The notes under the pieces are model-generated. The model saw only the letters and a program-made list of their open reading frames with translations, had not been told where the DNA came from and did no database searches. Below are positions 37,646-46,072 of a DNA stretch of 64,000 nt, piece after piece. The stretch comes from Koleobacter methoxysyntrophicus (GTDB lineage Bacteria; Bacillota; Thermosediminibacteria; Koleobacterales; Koleobacteraceae), in NCBI RefSeq assembly GCF_017301615.1, contig NZ_CP059066.1, positions 682,001 through 746,000 of the forward strand. Direction: 5' to 3'. Both the position numbers and the translations under genes were made by a program. The number at the start of each line of letters is the position of its first letter. The stretch's first letter is position 1.

Positions 37646-37672
37646 GGCCCTGCAGGTTTAAACTGCAGGGCC
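37646..37672. terminator. Hairpin between convergent units
   Basis: GGCCCTGCAG (37646-37655), 7-nt loop, CTGCAGGGCC (37663-37672): a perfect 10-bp GC-rich stem between the selenium operon (plus) and the oppF end (minus). T-runs are poor on both sides, so termination strength is uncertain. Confidence 0.65.
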
Positions 37673-37696
37673 TGATTGTTGGCAGGAAATCCTTTT

Positions 37697-38665
37697 TTAA
37701 TATAAATGACATGCAGTAAAATGGTTTGCAGCAGCTTCTTTAAATACCGGCTCTTCCTTTTTGCACTTTTCTTCAGCGAACTTGCAGCGCGTATGGAACC
37801 TGCAGCCGGTTGGCGGATTTATAGGGCTTGGGACATCCCCCTTAAGAAGGACTTTTTTCCTTTTTACTTTGGGATTTGGTATCGGTATTGCAGATATCAG
37901 TGCCTGTGTATATGGATGGAGCGGATTTTTATATATTTCTTCGCTATCTGCCAGTTCAACAATCTTCCCTAAATACATTACACCTACTCTATCTGAAATA
38001 TGTTTTACAACATTGAGGCCGTGGGCTATAAAGAGATAGGAAACACCGAAATTATCTTTTAAATCTTCAAGCAGATTTAATATCTGGCTTTGGATGGATA
38101 CATCAAGGGCTGATACCGGCTCGTCACAGATTATTAAATCCGGATTTGTAGAAAGTGCCCTAGCGATGCCGATCCTCTGCCGCTGCCCACCTGAAAACTC
38201 GTGGGGATACCGTTTTAAATGCATAGGAGAAAGCCCTACCATTTCTAAAAGGTTTTTTATCCTGTCTTCTAATTCCCTGCCCTTCGCAATATTGTGGAAT
38301 TCCAGGGCTTCTCCTATTATATCCATTATTGTAAGCCGCGGATTTAATGAGCTGTAAGGGTCTTGGAAGATTATCTGCAGTTTAGGACATACTCTTCTCA
38401 TCTCTTCCCTTGTAAGCTCCATTAAATCCATCCCGTTGTACATAACTTTTCCCTCGCTGGGTTCTATAAGCCTGAGCATACACCTTCCCAGTGTAGTTTT
38501 GCCGCAGCCGCTTTCCCCAACAATACCCAGGGTTTCGCCCTTCTTAATACTAAGGCTCACCCCGTCTACAGCCTTCACATAACCTACAGTCCTCTGAAAG
38601 ACCCCTGCTTTAATCGGGAACCACTTTTTCAAGTTTTCAGCACTAATCAAAATACCGTTACCCAT
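37697..38665 (-). CDS. oppF: Oligopeptide ABC transporter ATPase OppF-like
   Basis: A 322-residue nucleotide-binding subunit for peptide import: Walker [16 protein letters not shown], signature [16 protein letters not shown], Walker [15 protein letters not shown] and the C-terminal oligopeptide-type extension [23 protein letters not shown], whose four cysteines suggest an iron-sulfur cluster. Overlaps oppD by 8 nt. Last gene of the peptide operon. Confidence 0.95.
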   Translation of the reverse strand: MGNGILISAENLKKWFPIKAGVFQRTVGYVKAVDGVSLSIKKGETLGIVGESGCGKTTLGRCMLRLIEPSEGKVMYNGMDLMELTREEMRRVCPKLQIIFQDPYSSLNPRLTIMDIIGEALEFHNIAKGRELEDRIKNLLEMVGLSPMHLKRYPHEFSGGQRQRIGIARALSTNPDLIICDEPVSALDVSIQSQILNLLEDLKDNFGVSYLFIAHGLNVVKHISDRVGVMYLGKIVELADSEEIYKNPLHPYTQALISAIPIPNPKVKRKKVLLKGDVPSPINPPTGCRFHTRCKFAEEKCKKEEPVFKEAAANHFTACHLY

Positions 38666-39659
38666 TATTCCCTACCTCCTCAGGCTTAGAACCTGCAATA
38701 AAACACCTTACCCGCCTTTTCTCGTTTATATTGATAAGTGAAGGGGTTTTCTCCATACATATTTGCTTTGCTTCAGAACACCTCGGGTGAAAGCGGCATC
38801 CCCTCGGGAAATCAACGGGATTGGGGACCGTCCCTTCGATAGTGTAAAGCCTTCCCTTTGGGGAATCAAGGGTAGGAATCGATTTTAAAAGCCCCCTCGT
38901 ATAAGGGTGTATAGGGTTTTCAAACAGTTCTTCACTGTCAGCTTCTTCAACAATCTGCCCTGCATACATCACCATTACCCTCTGAGCCATTTCTGCCACA
39001 ACACCAAGGTCATGTGTAATTAGAATTACACTCATACCAATTCTTTCTTTTAAATTGATAATAAGATCCAGTATCTGAGCCTGAATTGTAACATCAAGGG
39101 CTGTCGTAGGCTCATCCGCTATCAAAAGCTCCGGATTGCAGGACAGGGCCATAGCAATCATTACCCTCTGCCTCATGCCTCCTGACATCTGATGGGGGTA
39201 TTCGTTAAATCTCTTTTCAGGGTTGGGGATACCCACAAGTTTAAGCATCTCAACAGTTCTTTCTTTAGCTTCTTTTTCGGAAAGTTTTCGATGAAGGATT
39301 ATGGCTTCCGAAATCTGCCTCCCCACTGTAAAAACAGGGTTTAATGACGTCATCGGTTCCTGAAAAATCATCGATATTCTATTCCCTCTGATCCCTCTCA
39401 TTTCGGATTCGGATTTTTTTAACAAATCCTCCCCTTTGAATAAAACCCTGCCTGAATTTATTTCTGCCGGGGGGGAAGGCAGGAGCCTCATAATTGCAAG
39501 TGAAGTAACCGATTTCCCGCATCCCGACTCCCCTACGATACAGAGCGTTTCCCCTTTTTCTACACGGAACGTTACTTTATCTACAGCAGTAATAAGACCT
39601 TCATCGGTAAAAAAATTTACAGTTAACCCTGTTATATCAAGGATATTTTTGCAATTCAC
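38658..39659 (-). CDS. oppD: Oligopeptide ABC transporter ATPase OppD-like
   Basis: A 333-residue nucleotide-binding subunit: Walker [17 protein letters not shown]-loop [12 protein letters not shown], signature [16 protein letters not shown], Walker [15 protein letters not shown] and the cysteine-bearing tail [21 protein letters not shown]. Pairs with OppF to energise OppBC. It follows the NlpC/P60 gene by 19 nt. Confidence 0.95.
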   Translation of the reverse strand: MNCKNILDITGLTVNFFTDEGLITAVDKVTFRVEKGETLCIVGESGCGKSVTSLAIMRLLPSPPAEINSGRVLFKGEDLLKKSESEMRGIRGNRISMIFQEPMTSLNPVFTVGRQISEAIILHRKLSEKEAKERTVEMLKLVGIPNPEKRFNEYPHQMSGGMRQRVMIAMALSCNPELLIADEPTTALDVTIQAQILDLIINLKERIGMSVILITHDLGVVAEMAQRVMVMYAGQIVEEADSEELFENPIHPYTRGLLKSIPTLDSPKGRLYTIEGTVPNPVDFPRGCRFHPRCSEAKQICMEKTPSLININEKRRVRCFIAGSKPEEVGNNG

Positions 39660-39678
39660 TTACATTCCCCCTTAAGGC

Positions 39679-40890
39679 CTACGGAATTACCCTTCTTGCA
39701 CCTATGTACCTTTTATCAAGGTATTCTGAATAATCAGGGTCTTGCGGATTAAAGCTGTTTATTGCAATCCCGGATTTACTGCCGGCATGTATAAATCTGT
39801 CTTTCCCGATAAAAATCCCCACATGGGAAGGGCCTTCTTTATAAGTCTGAAAAAACACAAGGTCTCCGGCCTTTAATTCTTTTTTATCCTTAACCTCCAT
39901 TCCCTGGCAGAACTGCATATCCGCATCCCGCCTTAAAAAATATCCGTTTACTCTAAAGGCAAACTGCGTAAGCCCGGAGCAGTCAAAACCGTATGCAGTA
40001 GTCCCGCCCCAGAGATAGGGAAGGCCCAAATACTGCTTTGCCGTAGCTATGATACTTTCTGCATCCTTTTTTTCTATAAATGCTTCTTCCCTCGAATCTA
40101 AAACCGCACAATATTCTTTTGCAACAAAGGCCTTTCCCGCACCCGGTATCACTGCAGCTATGTATTCGCCTTCTTCGGAAATATACGGGATAACGGTTCC
40201 CTGAACCAGCTTTTTGTCAAACACAGGATTCAAACCTTCATCAAAAGCCTCAGCCATTTTTGCCTTTACAAGCACAAATCTGTTCTTCAAATAGGAATCA
40301 AGGGCATTTTTACTGCACCGCCAGATAAATTTCCCATCTATCCAACCTAAATAATTGTCTTCCATTTGAACAAAATACCACCCGTTTTCCCCTTCCAGAA
40401 CCTTTAGAATATCCCCCATTTTTGCTTGTGTAACCACATCGGCACCTTCAGCTTTGAAAGGCCCGCTGCCCAGGTTTACCACAGGGTATTTTACTACTGC
40501 AAAAATTTTATCTTCCAGATCATTATCAGGTAGAATATATACACGGTCTTCAAATTCGATAGAAGATTTATCTAATAATCTCAAAAAGCTCTCTATATAT
40601 TCGGCCTTTATTTTTTGGCTGCTTGCCCTGCCTTCAAAGGTCAAAATTCCGTCTTTGGTTTTTGGTTCAATCCTGAGCACGACTTCTCTATCCGTCAAAT
40701 TGTTTCTTCTGAAAACCTCTTCTTTAGCTGATTCTGAAATTTCAAAAATCTCGGTTTGCGAAAAGGCCGAAACCGCTTCATCATGCTGAGGTAAAGTATC
40801 TTTGTTCATTTTTATATCACACCCCCACAATAAAACCGCAACAGCAAAAATCGGAATTATCAACACCCGGAAAATAAACCTCTTCGCCAT
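39679..40890 (-). CDS. SH3b-NlpC/P60 cell-wall endopeptidase lipoprotein (YkfC-like)
   Basis: A 403-residue exported peptidase. Signal helix FRVLIIPIFAVAVLLWGC ends in a lipobox (LLWG-C), so it is probably a membrane-anchored lipoprotein. SH3b-like regions cover about 150-270 (ILKVLEGENGWYFVQMEDNYLGWIDG), and the NlpC/P60 domain about 285-403 has the catalytic Cys in YGFDCSGLTQFA and His in SHVGIFIG with FIHAGS. Family members such as YkfC cut gamma-D-Glu-diamino acid bonds of murein peptides. Its position inside an opp operon with a dipeptide epimerase supports that substrate. Confidence 0.9.
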   Translation of the reverse strand: MAKRFIFRVLIIPIFAVAVLLWGCDIKMNKDTLPQHDEAVSAFSQTEIFEISESAKEEVFRRNNLTDREVVLRIEPKTKDGILTFEGRASSQKIKAEYIESFLRLLDKSSIEFEDRVYILPDNDLEDKIFAVVKYPVVNLGSGPFKAEGADVVTQAKMGDILKVLEGENGWYFVQMEDNYLGWIDGKFIWRCSKNALDSYLKNRFVLVKAKMAEAFDEGLNPVFDKKLVQGTVIPYISEEGEYIAAVIPGAGKAFVAKEYCAVLDSREEAFIEKKDAESIIATAKQYLGLPYLWGGTTAYGFDCSGLTQFAFRVNGYFLRRDADMQFCQGMEVKDKKELKAGDLVFFQTYKEGPSHVGIFIGKDRFIHAGSKSGIAINSFNPQDPDYSEYLDKRYIGARRVIP

Positions 40891-40913
40891 AAATATCCCC
40901 CCGACAGGATAAT

Positions 40914-41822
40914 CTATCTTTTCAGTTTTGGATCAAGGGCATCTCTTAATCCATCTCCAAGGAGATTAAAAGAAAATACCATAACCATAATAGCAATGCC
41001 GGGCCAGACCGAATACATCGGATTTGACCTTATATATGCCCTTGCCGCGTATATCATATTCCCCCAGCTGGGTGTCGGGGGCTGTACCCCAAGGCCTAAA
41101 AATGAAAGGGAAGCCTCTGCCAGTATGGCGGTTGGTATGCCCAAAGTGACGGATACAATAATCGGCCCTATACAGTTTGGCAGTATGTGTTTTAATATGA
41201 TCCTTGCATCAGAAAGCCCCTGAGCCCTTGCAGCCTCAATGAACTCCATTTCCTTTATGCTTATAACCTGACTTCTGACGAGCCTTGCCATCCCCGCCCA
41301 ACCTATCAGGGCAAGGGCAATAAAAATATTATAGATACTGGGCCCCAAAGCAAACATAACACCTATATAGAACAGAAGACTGGGGAAGGCAAATAATATG
41401 TCTGCAAGCCGCATGATAACCATATCTATTTTGCCTCCGTAGTAACCTGCAAGGGAACCCATACTTACCCCGATAAGAGTCACAAGGATTTGGGAAATGA
41501 TACCGACACTCATGGATATGCGTGCACCGTAGAGCACTCTCGAAAATATATCTCTCCCGAACTCATCTGAGCCCAACAGATAAACGCCATTTCTGGATAT
41601 CCTAGATGGGGCACCGGCAGGTCTTAATCTGTTGTCAAGGTCCTGTTTTATAGGGTCTGCCGGCGAAAGCAGCGGGGCAGAAACAGCAATAATAGAAAAA
41701 ATTATAATCATAAAGAGCCCTATCATTGCAGGTCTGTTTTTTTTCAACCTTTTAAACGCTTCTTTCCAAAATGAATAGCCCTTCAAGTTCTGTCTTTCTC
41801 CCTGGATCTTATTTTCAGCCAA
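40914..41822 (-). CDS. oppC: Oligopeptide ABC transporter permease OppC-like
   Basis: A 302-residue permease with an N-terminal cytoplasmic segment, first helix around residues 35-55, and the inner-membrane domain containing GSDEFGRDIFSRVLYGAR and the ATPase-contact EAA loop (EAARAQGLSDARIILKHILPN). C-terminal FSFNLLGDGLRDALDPKLKR is typical. Confidence 0.95.
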   Translation of the reverse strand: MAENKIQGERQNLKGYSFWKEAFKRLKKNRPAMIGLFMIIIFSIIAVSAPLLSPADPIKQDLDNRLRPAGAPSRISRNGVYLLGSDEFGRDIFSRVLYGARISMSVGIISQILVTLIGVSMGSLAGYYGGKIDMVIMRLADILFAFPSLLFYIGVMFALGPSIYNIFIALALIGWAGMARLVRSQVISIKEMEFIEAARAQGLSDARIILKHILPNCIGPIIVSVTLGIPTAILAEASLSFLGLGVQPPTPSWGNMIYAARAYIRSNPMYSVWPGIAIMVMVFSFNLLGDGLRDALDPKLKR

Positions 41823-41837
41823 TTACAAGCCCCCCCC

Positions 41838-42758
41838 TTACTGCAACCTTATCCTGGGGTCTAAATAAGCATAAGAGAGGTCAACAATCAGATTCCCGAT
41901 GACAAATACTACAGCAGTGAAAAACACTGTGCCTTGAACCAGAGGAAAATCGCGGTTGGACAGCGCCCAAATAGAAAGCCTTCCGAGCCCCGGGATGGCA
42001 AAAATCGTTTCGGTTAGTATAGAACCGGTCAAAAGCCCGCTTATCTGCATACCGATTATCGTAACTACCGGTATAAGTGCATTTTTCAGGGCATGACCGA
42101 ATATAACAGACCTCTCCCCAAGCCCCTTTGCCCTGGCAGTCCTGATATAATCCTGTCTTATTACATCGAGCATCATGCTCCTTGTATACCTTGCAATCGA
42201 AGCAGCAAACCTTATGCCTAAAACAACTGCCGGCAGCACCATATGTTTTGCAGAACTGTAACCTGATATAGGAAACCACCCCAAATATAAACCAAAAACA
42301 ATCTGTGCCATTACCGCCACCCAGAATATCGGAGCACTTATTCCTGCAAGGGCGATAAACATTGAACAGTGGTCAAAGAAGGAATACTGCTTTACCGCAG
42401 AAACGATGCCAACAATAATCCCGATTATTATCGCAACAGCGGCAGAAGAAAGGGCCAGCTTTAAAGTGGTGGGAAAAGTGTCCATAATCATCTTCATAAC
42501 CGGCTGTCCTGTTTTAAATGACCTCCCCAGGTCACCCCTACATGCATTAAACAGAAACCTTAAAAACTGTACATGAAGGGGGTCATTCAATCCGAGCTGA
42601 CTTCGAATCTTTTCGATGGTTTGAGGGTCCGCATGTTTCCCAACCATCTCAACTACCGGATCCCCGGGAACAACATTTAGCAGGATGAAGGTTATAAGAG
42701 ACACCCCTATTATGACGGGTATGGAAAACAGCAACCTTCTAGCTATATATTCCAGCAA
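41838..42758 (-). CDS. oppB: Oligopeptide ABC transporter permease OppB-like
   Basis: A 306-residue permease: start MLEYIARRLLFSIPVIIGVS, FILLNVVPGDPV, EAA loop YIRTARAKGLGERSVIFGHAL and the end LSYAYLDPRIRLQ, all typical of DppB/OppB proteins. About six membrane helices. A 14-bp hairpin separates it from the upstream binding-protein gene. Confidence 0.95.
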   Translation of the reverse strand: MLEYIARRLLFSIPVIIGVSLITFILLNVVPGDPVVEMVGKHADPQTIEKIRSQLGLNDPLHVQFLRFLFNACRGDLGRSFKTGQPVMKMIMDTFPTTLKLALSSAAVAIIIGIIVGIVSAVKQYSFFDHCSMFIALAGISAPIFWVAVMAQIVFGLYLGWFPISGYSSAKHMVLPAVVLGIRFAASIARYTRSMMLDVIRQDYIRTARAKGLGERSVIFGHALKNALIPVVTIIGMQISGLLTGSILTETIFAIPGLGRLSIWALSNRDFPLVQGTVFFTAVVFVIGNLIVDLSYAYLDPRIRLQ

Positions 42759-42781
42759 ATAACCGCACCTCCTTAAAATCA

Positions 42782-42813
42782 GGAGAAATGCGCTTTTTTA
42801 AGCGCATTTCTCC
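42782..42813 (-). terminator. Intercistronic 14-bp hairpin between oppA and oppB
   Basis: GGAGAAATGCGCTT (42782-42795) and its exact complement (42800-42813) with a 4-nt loop. It is followed on the minus strand by TGATTTTAAGG. Such hairpins after binding-protein genes act as partial terminators or mRNA stabilisers, giving more binding protein than permease. Confidence 0.75.
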
Positions 42814-42827
42814 ACATTTTCACTTTT

Positions 42828-44420
42828 CTATTCCGTCTCTTTGTACCCGTAGGTGTAAACTGTGATACCGGTAGGATGGATAAATACACCTTTTACATCC
42901 TTTTGGGTTGCAAGGAGGCTTTTAAGATGGAACAGGGGGATTACCGCCACATCCTGTTTTATGATAATGTCTTCAATTTCCCTGTAAAGCTCAGAACGTT
43001 TTGCCGGATCCGTTTCTATGCGTGCCTGTTCCAGCATATCCTGAACCTGTTCATTGTTATATCCGGAAGACATCTGGTTTGTTCTGGAGAAAAATGTATA
43101 AAGATAGTTATCCGGATCGGCAATATCTGCCCACCAGTTGCCGTAGTTTGCCGGAATTTTCCCTTTTCTTCTGGCATCTCTGAAAACAGCGCTTTCCATT
43201 ATTTTTATTTCAAGATCGATACCTATCTCTTTCGCCATAGCCTGAATTGCAATGTTCGCATCAGTTACAGTTTCCCCGCCCCACTGCCAGGCTTCAGCCT
43301 TAATATTGCCTCCGAGGTCCTGTATCAGCTTTTTAGCTTCTTCAGGGTTATAGTCATAAGCAGGGCCTTTTCCGCTCTCATATGCTCCAGGTATCCCGGG
43401 CGTAACAAAGGCCTTTGCTACTGTTCCGCGCGGCCCGTAAAGGGTTTCAACAAGTTTTTCTTTATCTAGGGCCATTGCCATAGCCTTTCTCACTCTTAAA
43501 TCCGACCAAGCAGGGTCATTTCTGTTCATCAGGAAGTAATAGGTATTTAATGCTACGTTTTCCAGTATATTGTATTTTCCGGAATCCTTCAGCCTTTGAT
43601 ATTCAGTAATTGGAATTGAAGCAATATCTAAAGTTCCATTTTCAAATTCCATTACTGCTGTAGTCTCATCTGGAATTATCCTAAACCTTATTTCATCAAA
43701 CTTCGGAATGCCGGGTTCAAAATAATAGGGGTTCTTCTCCAACACTATCTCGGTATTGGGTATATATTCTTTCAACTTGAACGGCCCTGTACCTACCGGA
43801 TTAAACTTCCATTCATCTCCCGCCTCTTTCACCAGTTTTTCAGAATAAATGGCCGCAGAGGGAACAGCCAGGTTTTGGATGAAGGGTGCATAGGGTTCTT
43901 CTAAAATAATCTGGAATCGGTAATCATCGATTTTTTTAAAGCCCTCAAGCGAAACGCTCTTTCCTTCCATAAAATCCTTTGCTCCCAAAATGGGGTCAAA
44001 CAACCATGTGCTCATACCTTTACCATTAGGATCCAGCATCCGTTCGATTGTAAACTTGACGTCATCAGCCTTTAGTTCGGTCTGGCCGTCGCTGAACACA
44101 ATCCCTTTTTTTAATTCAAATGTATAAATTTTACCGTCTTCAGAAACTTCCGGCATTTTTGCTAAAAGTTCGGGTTCCAGTTCAAGGGTTTCTCCCTTAT
44201 ATCTGACCAAATTGCTGTATAAAAGCCTACCCATGCTGTACATGATGAGAAGTGTACTTTCCTGTACATCAAAACCACCGGGGTCCCTTGTAAAATAATC
44301 ATTCAAAACTTGAACGGCCTGTTGTTGCGGCTGCGGTTCTTCACCTTTTTGGCCACAGCCTGCAATAAGACCTGCTATTAAGGCAACAATCAAAATAGAC
44401 GCAAAAACCTTCCTATTCAT
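42828..44420 (-). CDS. oppA: Peptide ABC transporter substrate-binding lipoprotein OppA/DppA-like
   Basis: A 530-residue solute-binding lipoprotein of the SBP_bac_5 class. From ATG 44420 (AGGGGGTTG upstream) it begins MNRKVFASILIVALIAGLIA-GC, a clean signal peptide with lipobox; 25 more open codons upstream have no signal character. Family segments are EGLKKGIVFSDGQ-like FELKKGIVFSDGQTELKADD, NPVGTGPFKLKEY and FLMNRNDPAWSDLRVRKAMA. It captures oligopeptides, here probably murein-derived, for OppBCDF. Confidence 0.93.
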   Translation of the reverse strand: MNRKVFASILIVALIAGLIAGCGQKGEEPQPQQQAVQVLNDYFTRDPGGFDVQESTLLIMYSMGRLLYSNLVRYKGETLELEPELLAKMPEVSEDGKIYTFELKKGIVFSDGQTELKADDVKFTIERMLDPNGKGMSTWLFDPILGAKDFMEGKSVSLEGFKKIDDYRFQIILEEPYAPFIQNLAVPSAAIYSEKLVKEAGDEWKFNPVGTGPFKLKEYIPNTEIVLEKNPYYFEPGIPKFDEIRFRIIPDETTAVMEFENGTLDIASIPITEYQRLKDSGKYNILENVALNTYYFLMNRNDPAWSDLRVRKAMAMALDKEKLVETLYGPRGTVAKAFVTPGIPGAYESGKGPAYDYNPEEAKKLIQDLGGNIKAEAWQWGGETVTDANIAIQAMAKEIGIDLEIKIMESAVFRDARRKGKIPANYGNWWADIADPDNYLYTFFSRTNQMSSGYNNEQVQDMLEQARIETDPAKRSELYREIEDIIIKQDVAVIPLFHLKSLLATQKDVKGVFIHPTGITVYTYGYKETE

Positions 44421-44569
44421 AAACAACAACCCCCTTTTTTTATTTGTTTTAGCCGGTTTCAACCTTCTCTGTCCCCCAACCGATTTTCTCGACAAAATCC
44501 GTTTTGTTAAGTATCTTCATTTATCACCTCCTATGGTTTAATCCTTGCGGCATTAAACTCAAGATTTCC

Positions 44570-45643
44570 CTAGAATCCGTCAATTCCAAGCCCCGGGCTT
44601 TCTGAAAAGCTTATTTCAGAACCTCTGTATAAAATACCGCCTCTTACAGAATTAGTTCCTAAAAGATACGGAGCATCGAGGTCATACCGGGTTATGTTTG
44701 ATTTAGCTGCAGCAAGATGAGCTGCTGCTGTTACAGATATCTTGGATTCCATCATACTGCCTATCATGCATTCTATGCCTTCAGATTCGGCAATCTCATT
44801 TATTTTCAGAGCATTGTATATGCCGCCGGATTTCATAAGCTTTATGTTGATTATATTTGCTGCTTTCATAGATATTATCTTAAAGGCATCAAAGGGCGAA
44901 AAAAGGCCCTCATCCACCATTATCGGCACAGGGACATTTTGTGTAACCTCTTTCAAACCTTCTAAGTCATATGCCTTTACAGGCTGTTCTACAAGCTCTA
45001 TGTCATATTCAGCAAGTTTCGTTATAGCAGCTATAGCCTCCTTTGGCTGCCACCCCTGATTTGCATCAAGCCTTAATGTAATGTTTTTCCCTACCGCTTC
45101 CCTTATGGCTTTTACCCTTTCTACATCATTTTTATAGCCTTCACCTACTTTTATTTTTAATATATTAAAACCTTCTCCAACAGCCGCAAGCGAGTTCTTG
45201 ACCATTGTATCCACATCACTTAGGCTGATGGTGATATCCGTTTCAATACTCTTTTTTGTTCCTCCGAGGAGTCTGTATAAAGGCACCTTATAATACTTTG
45301 CAAGGATATCATACAGTGCTATATCGCATGCAGCTTTGGCACTGTTATTATAAAGTATAGACCCGTGTATGCTCTTTATTATATCTTCAAAATATTCGAT
45401 ATCCATTCCTAATATGCACGGTTTTATATATTTCTCTATAGCCTCAATTATTGAACCTTTTGTCTCACCGGTAATTGCAGGCGTCGGAGCAGCTTCGCCG
45501 TATCCTGTAATACCGCTGTCGGTAGTGATCTTAACAATGATATTTTCAATCTCTAATGCTGTACGTAAAGCCGTGATAAACGGTCTTTTCAGCCGTGCTT
45601 TGATTAATCCGGTTTCTAAATTCTCGATTTTCGTTTTAACCAC
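44570..45643 (-). CDS. Dipeptide epimerase (L-Ala-D/L-Glu epimerase-like), YkfB-type
   Basis: A 357-residue enolase-superfamily enzyme. Catalytic residues are recognisable: KxK in FNILKIKVGEGY, metal ligands in LRLDANQGW, ELVEQPV and IMVDEGLF, and the second base lysine in INIKLMKSGG. Family members racemise the Glu of L-Ala-D-Glu from murein so that it can be hydrolysed and used. First gene of the operon with opp and NlpC/P60 genes. Start uncertain: the GTG at 45643 lies immediately against AGGAG (almost no spacing), and no standard start follows within 40 nt. Confidence 0.88.
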   Translation of the reverse strand: MVKTKIENLETGLIKARLKRPFITALRTALEIENIIVKITTDSGITGYGEAAPTPAITGETKGSIIEAIEKYIKPCILGMDIEYFEDIIKSIHGSILYNNSAKAACDIALYDILAKYYKVPLYRLLGGTKKSIETDITISLSDVDTMVKNSLAAVGEGFNILKIKVGEGYKNDVERVKAIREAVGKNITLRLDANQGWQPKEAIAAITKLAEYDIELVEQPVKAYDLEGLKEVTQNVPVPIMVDEGLFSPFDAFKIISMKAANIINIKLMKSGGIYNALKINEIAESEGIECMIGSMMESKISVTAAAHLAAAKSNITRYDLDAPYLLGTNSVRGGILYRGSEISFSESPGLGIDGF

Positions 45644-45660
45644 CTCCTAAAATAAAAAAC

Positions 45661-45695
45661 CCAGCCTGAGTACATAATTATTGTACCCTTGCTGG
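45661..45695 (-). terminator. Leader terminator/attenuator ahead of the murein peptide operon
   Basis: On the minus strand CCAGC..GCTGG encloses an inner GGGTAC/GTACTC stem and is followed by GTTTTTTATTTT, a good intrinsic terminator. It sits between any promoter and the first gene, with the AGGAGG ribosome site directly after its T-run. Either it is an attenuator of the operon or it catches read-through from the antiporter operon; the latter already has its own terminator at 45906. Confidence 0.7.
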
Positions 45696-45899
45696 ATTTT
45701 ATCACCTCAATGTAGTGACAAAGCAGCCAATTAGCCTGAAACCCGGCCCAAAAAGCGAGATGACTTCCTCAATAGAAACCACAGATGCCTTTCGGGGTCT
45801 AATTTAGCTTTCATATTTCATTTAATATCCATAATACTATTTTATTTATTCTACATTTTGAATAAAAATCCTTCCCGGAATCAAAAAAATTTTAAAATT
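45696..45899. other. Leader of the murein peptide operon
   Basis: About 200 bp between the two terminators. It has several GC-rich blocks (for instance GGGCCGGGTTTCAGGC on the minus strand) able to pair with one another upstream of the attenuator-like hairpin. I compared it by eye with lysine, SAM, glycine, c-di-AMP, c-di-GMP riboswitches and T-box leaders and found no match. No gene seen. Confidence 0.45.
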
Positions 45900-45905
45900 A
45901 AAAAA

Positions 45906-45926
45906 GCCCGGTGCTTTAAACCGGGC
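45906..45926 (-). terminator. Terminator of the antiporter operon
   Basis: GCCCGGT-TTAAAGC-ACCGGGC on the minus strand followed by T6, some 145 nt beyond the last antiporter gene. Confidence 0.85.
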
Positions 45927-46072
45927 CTTTTCGCTCTATTTCATTAATACATCGTTTTAATGCTGTCCTCCAGTGGTCCATTGTAACCCCAAATGTATTT
46001 TTAAAGGCTATTCCGTTAAAGGCAGTATATTTTGGTCGTTTTGCGTATTTTAGGAACCTTCTCGCTCCTTAG

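Noticed and set aside
45696-45899. Known riboswitch or T-box ahead of the dipeptide epimerase
   Set aside because: Conserved cores of SAM, lysine, glycine, c-di-GMP, c-di-AMP aptamers and the T-box AGGGTGG motif were not found.
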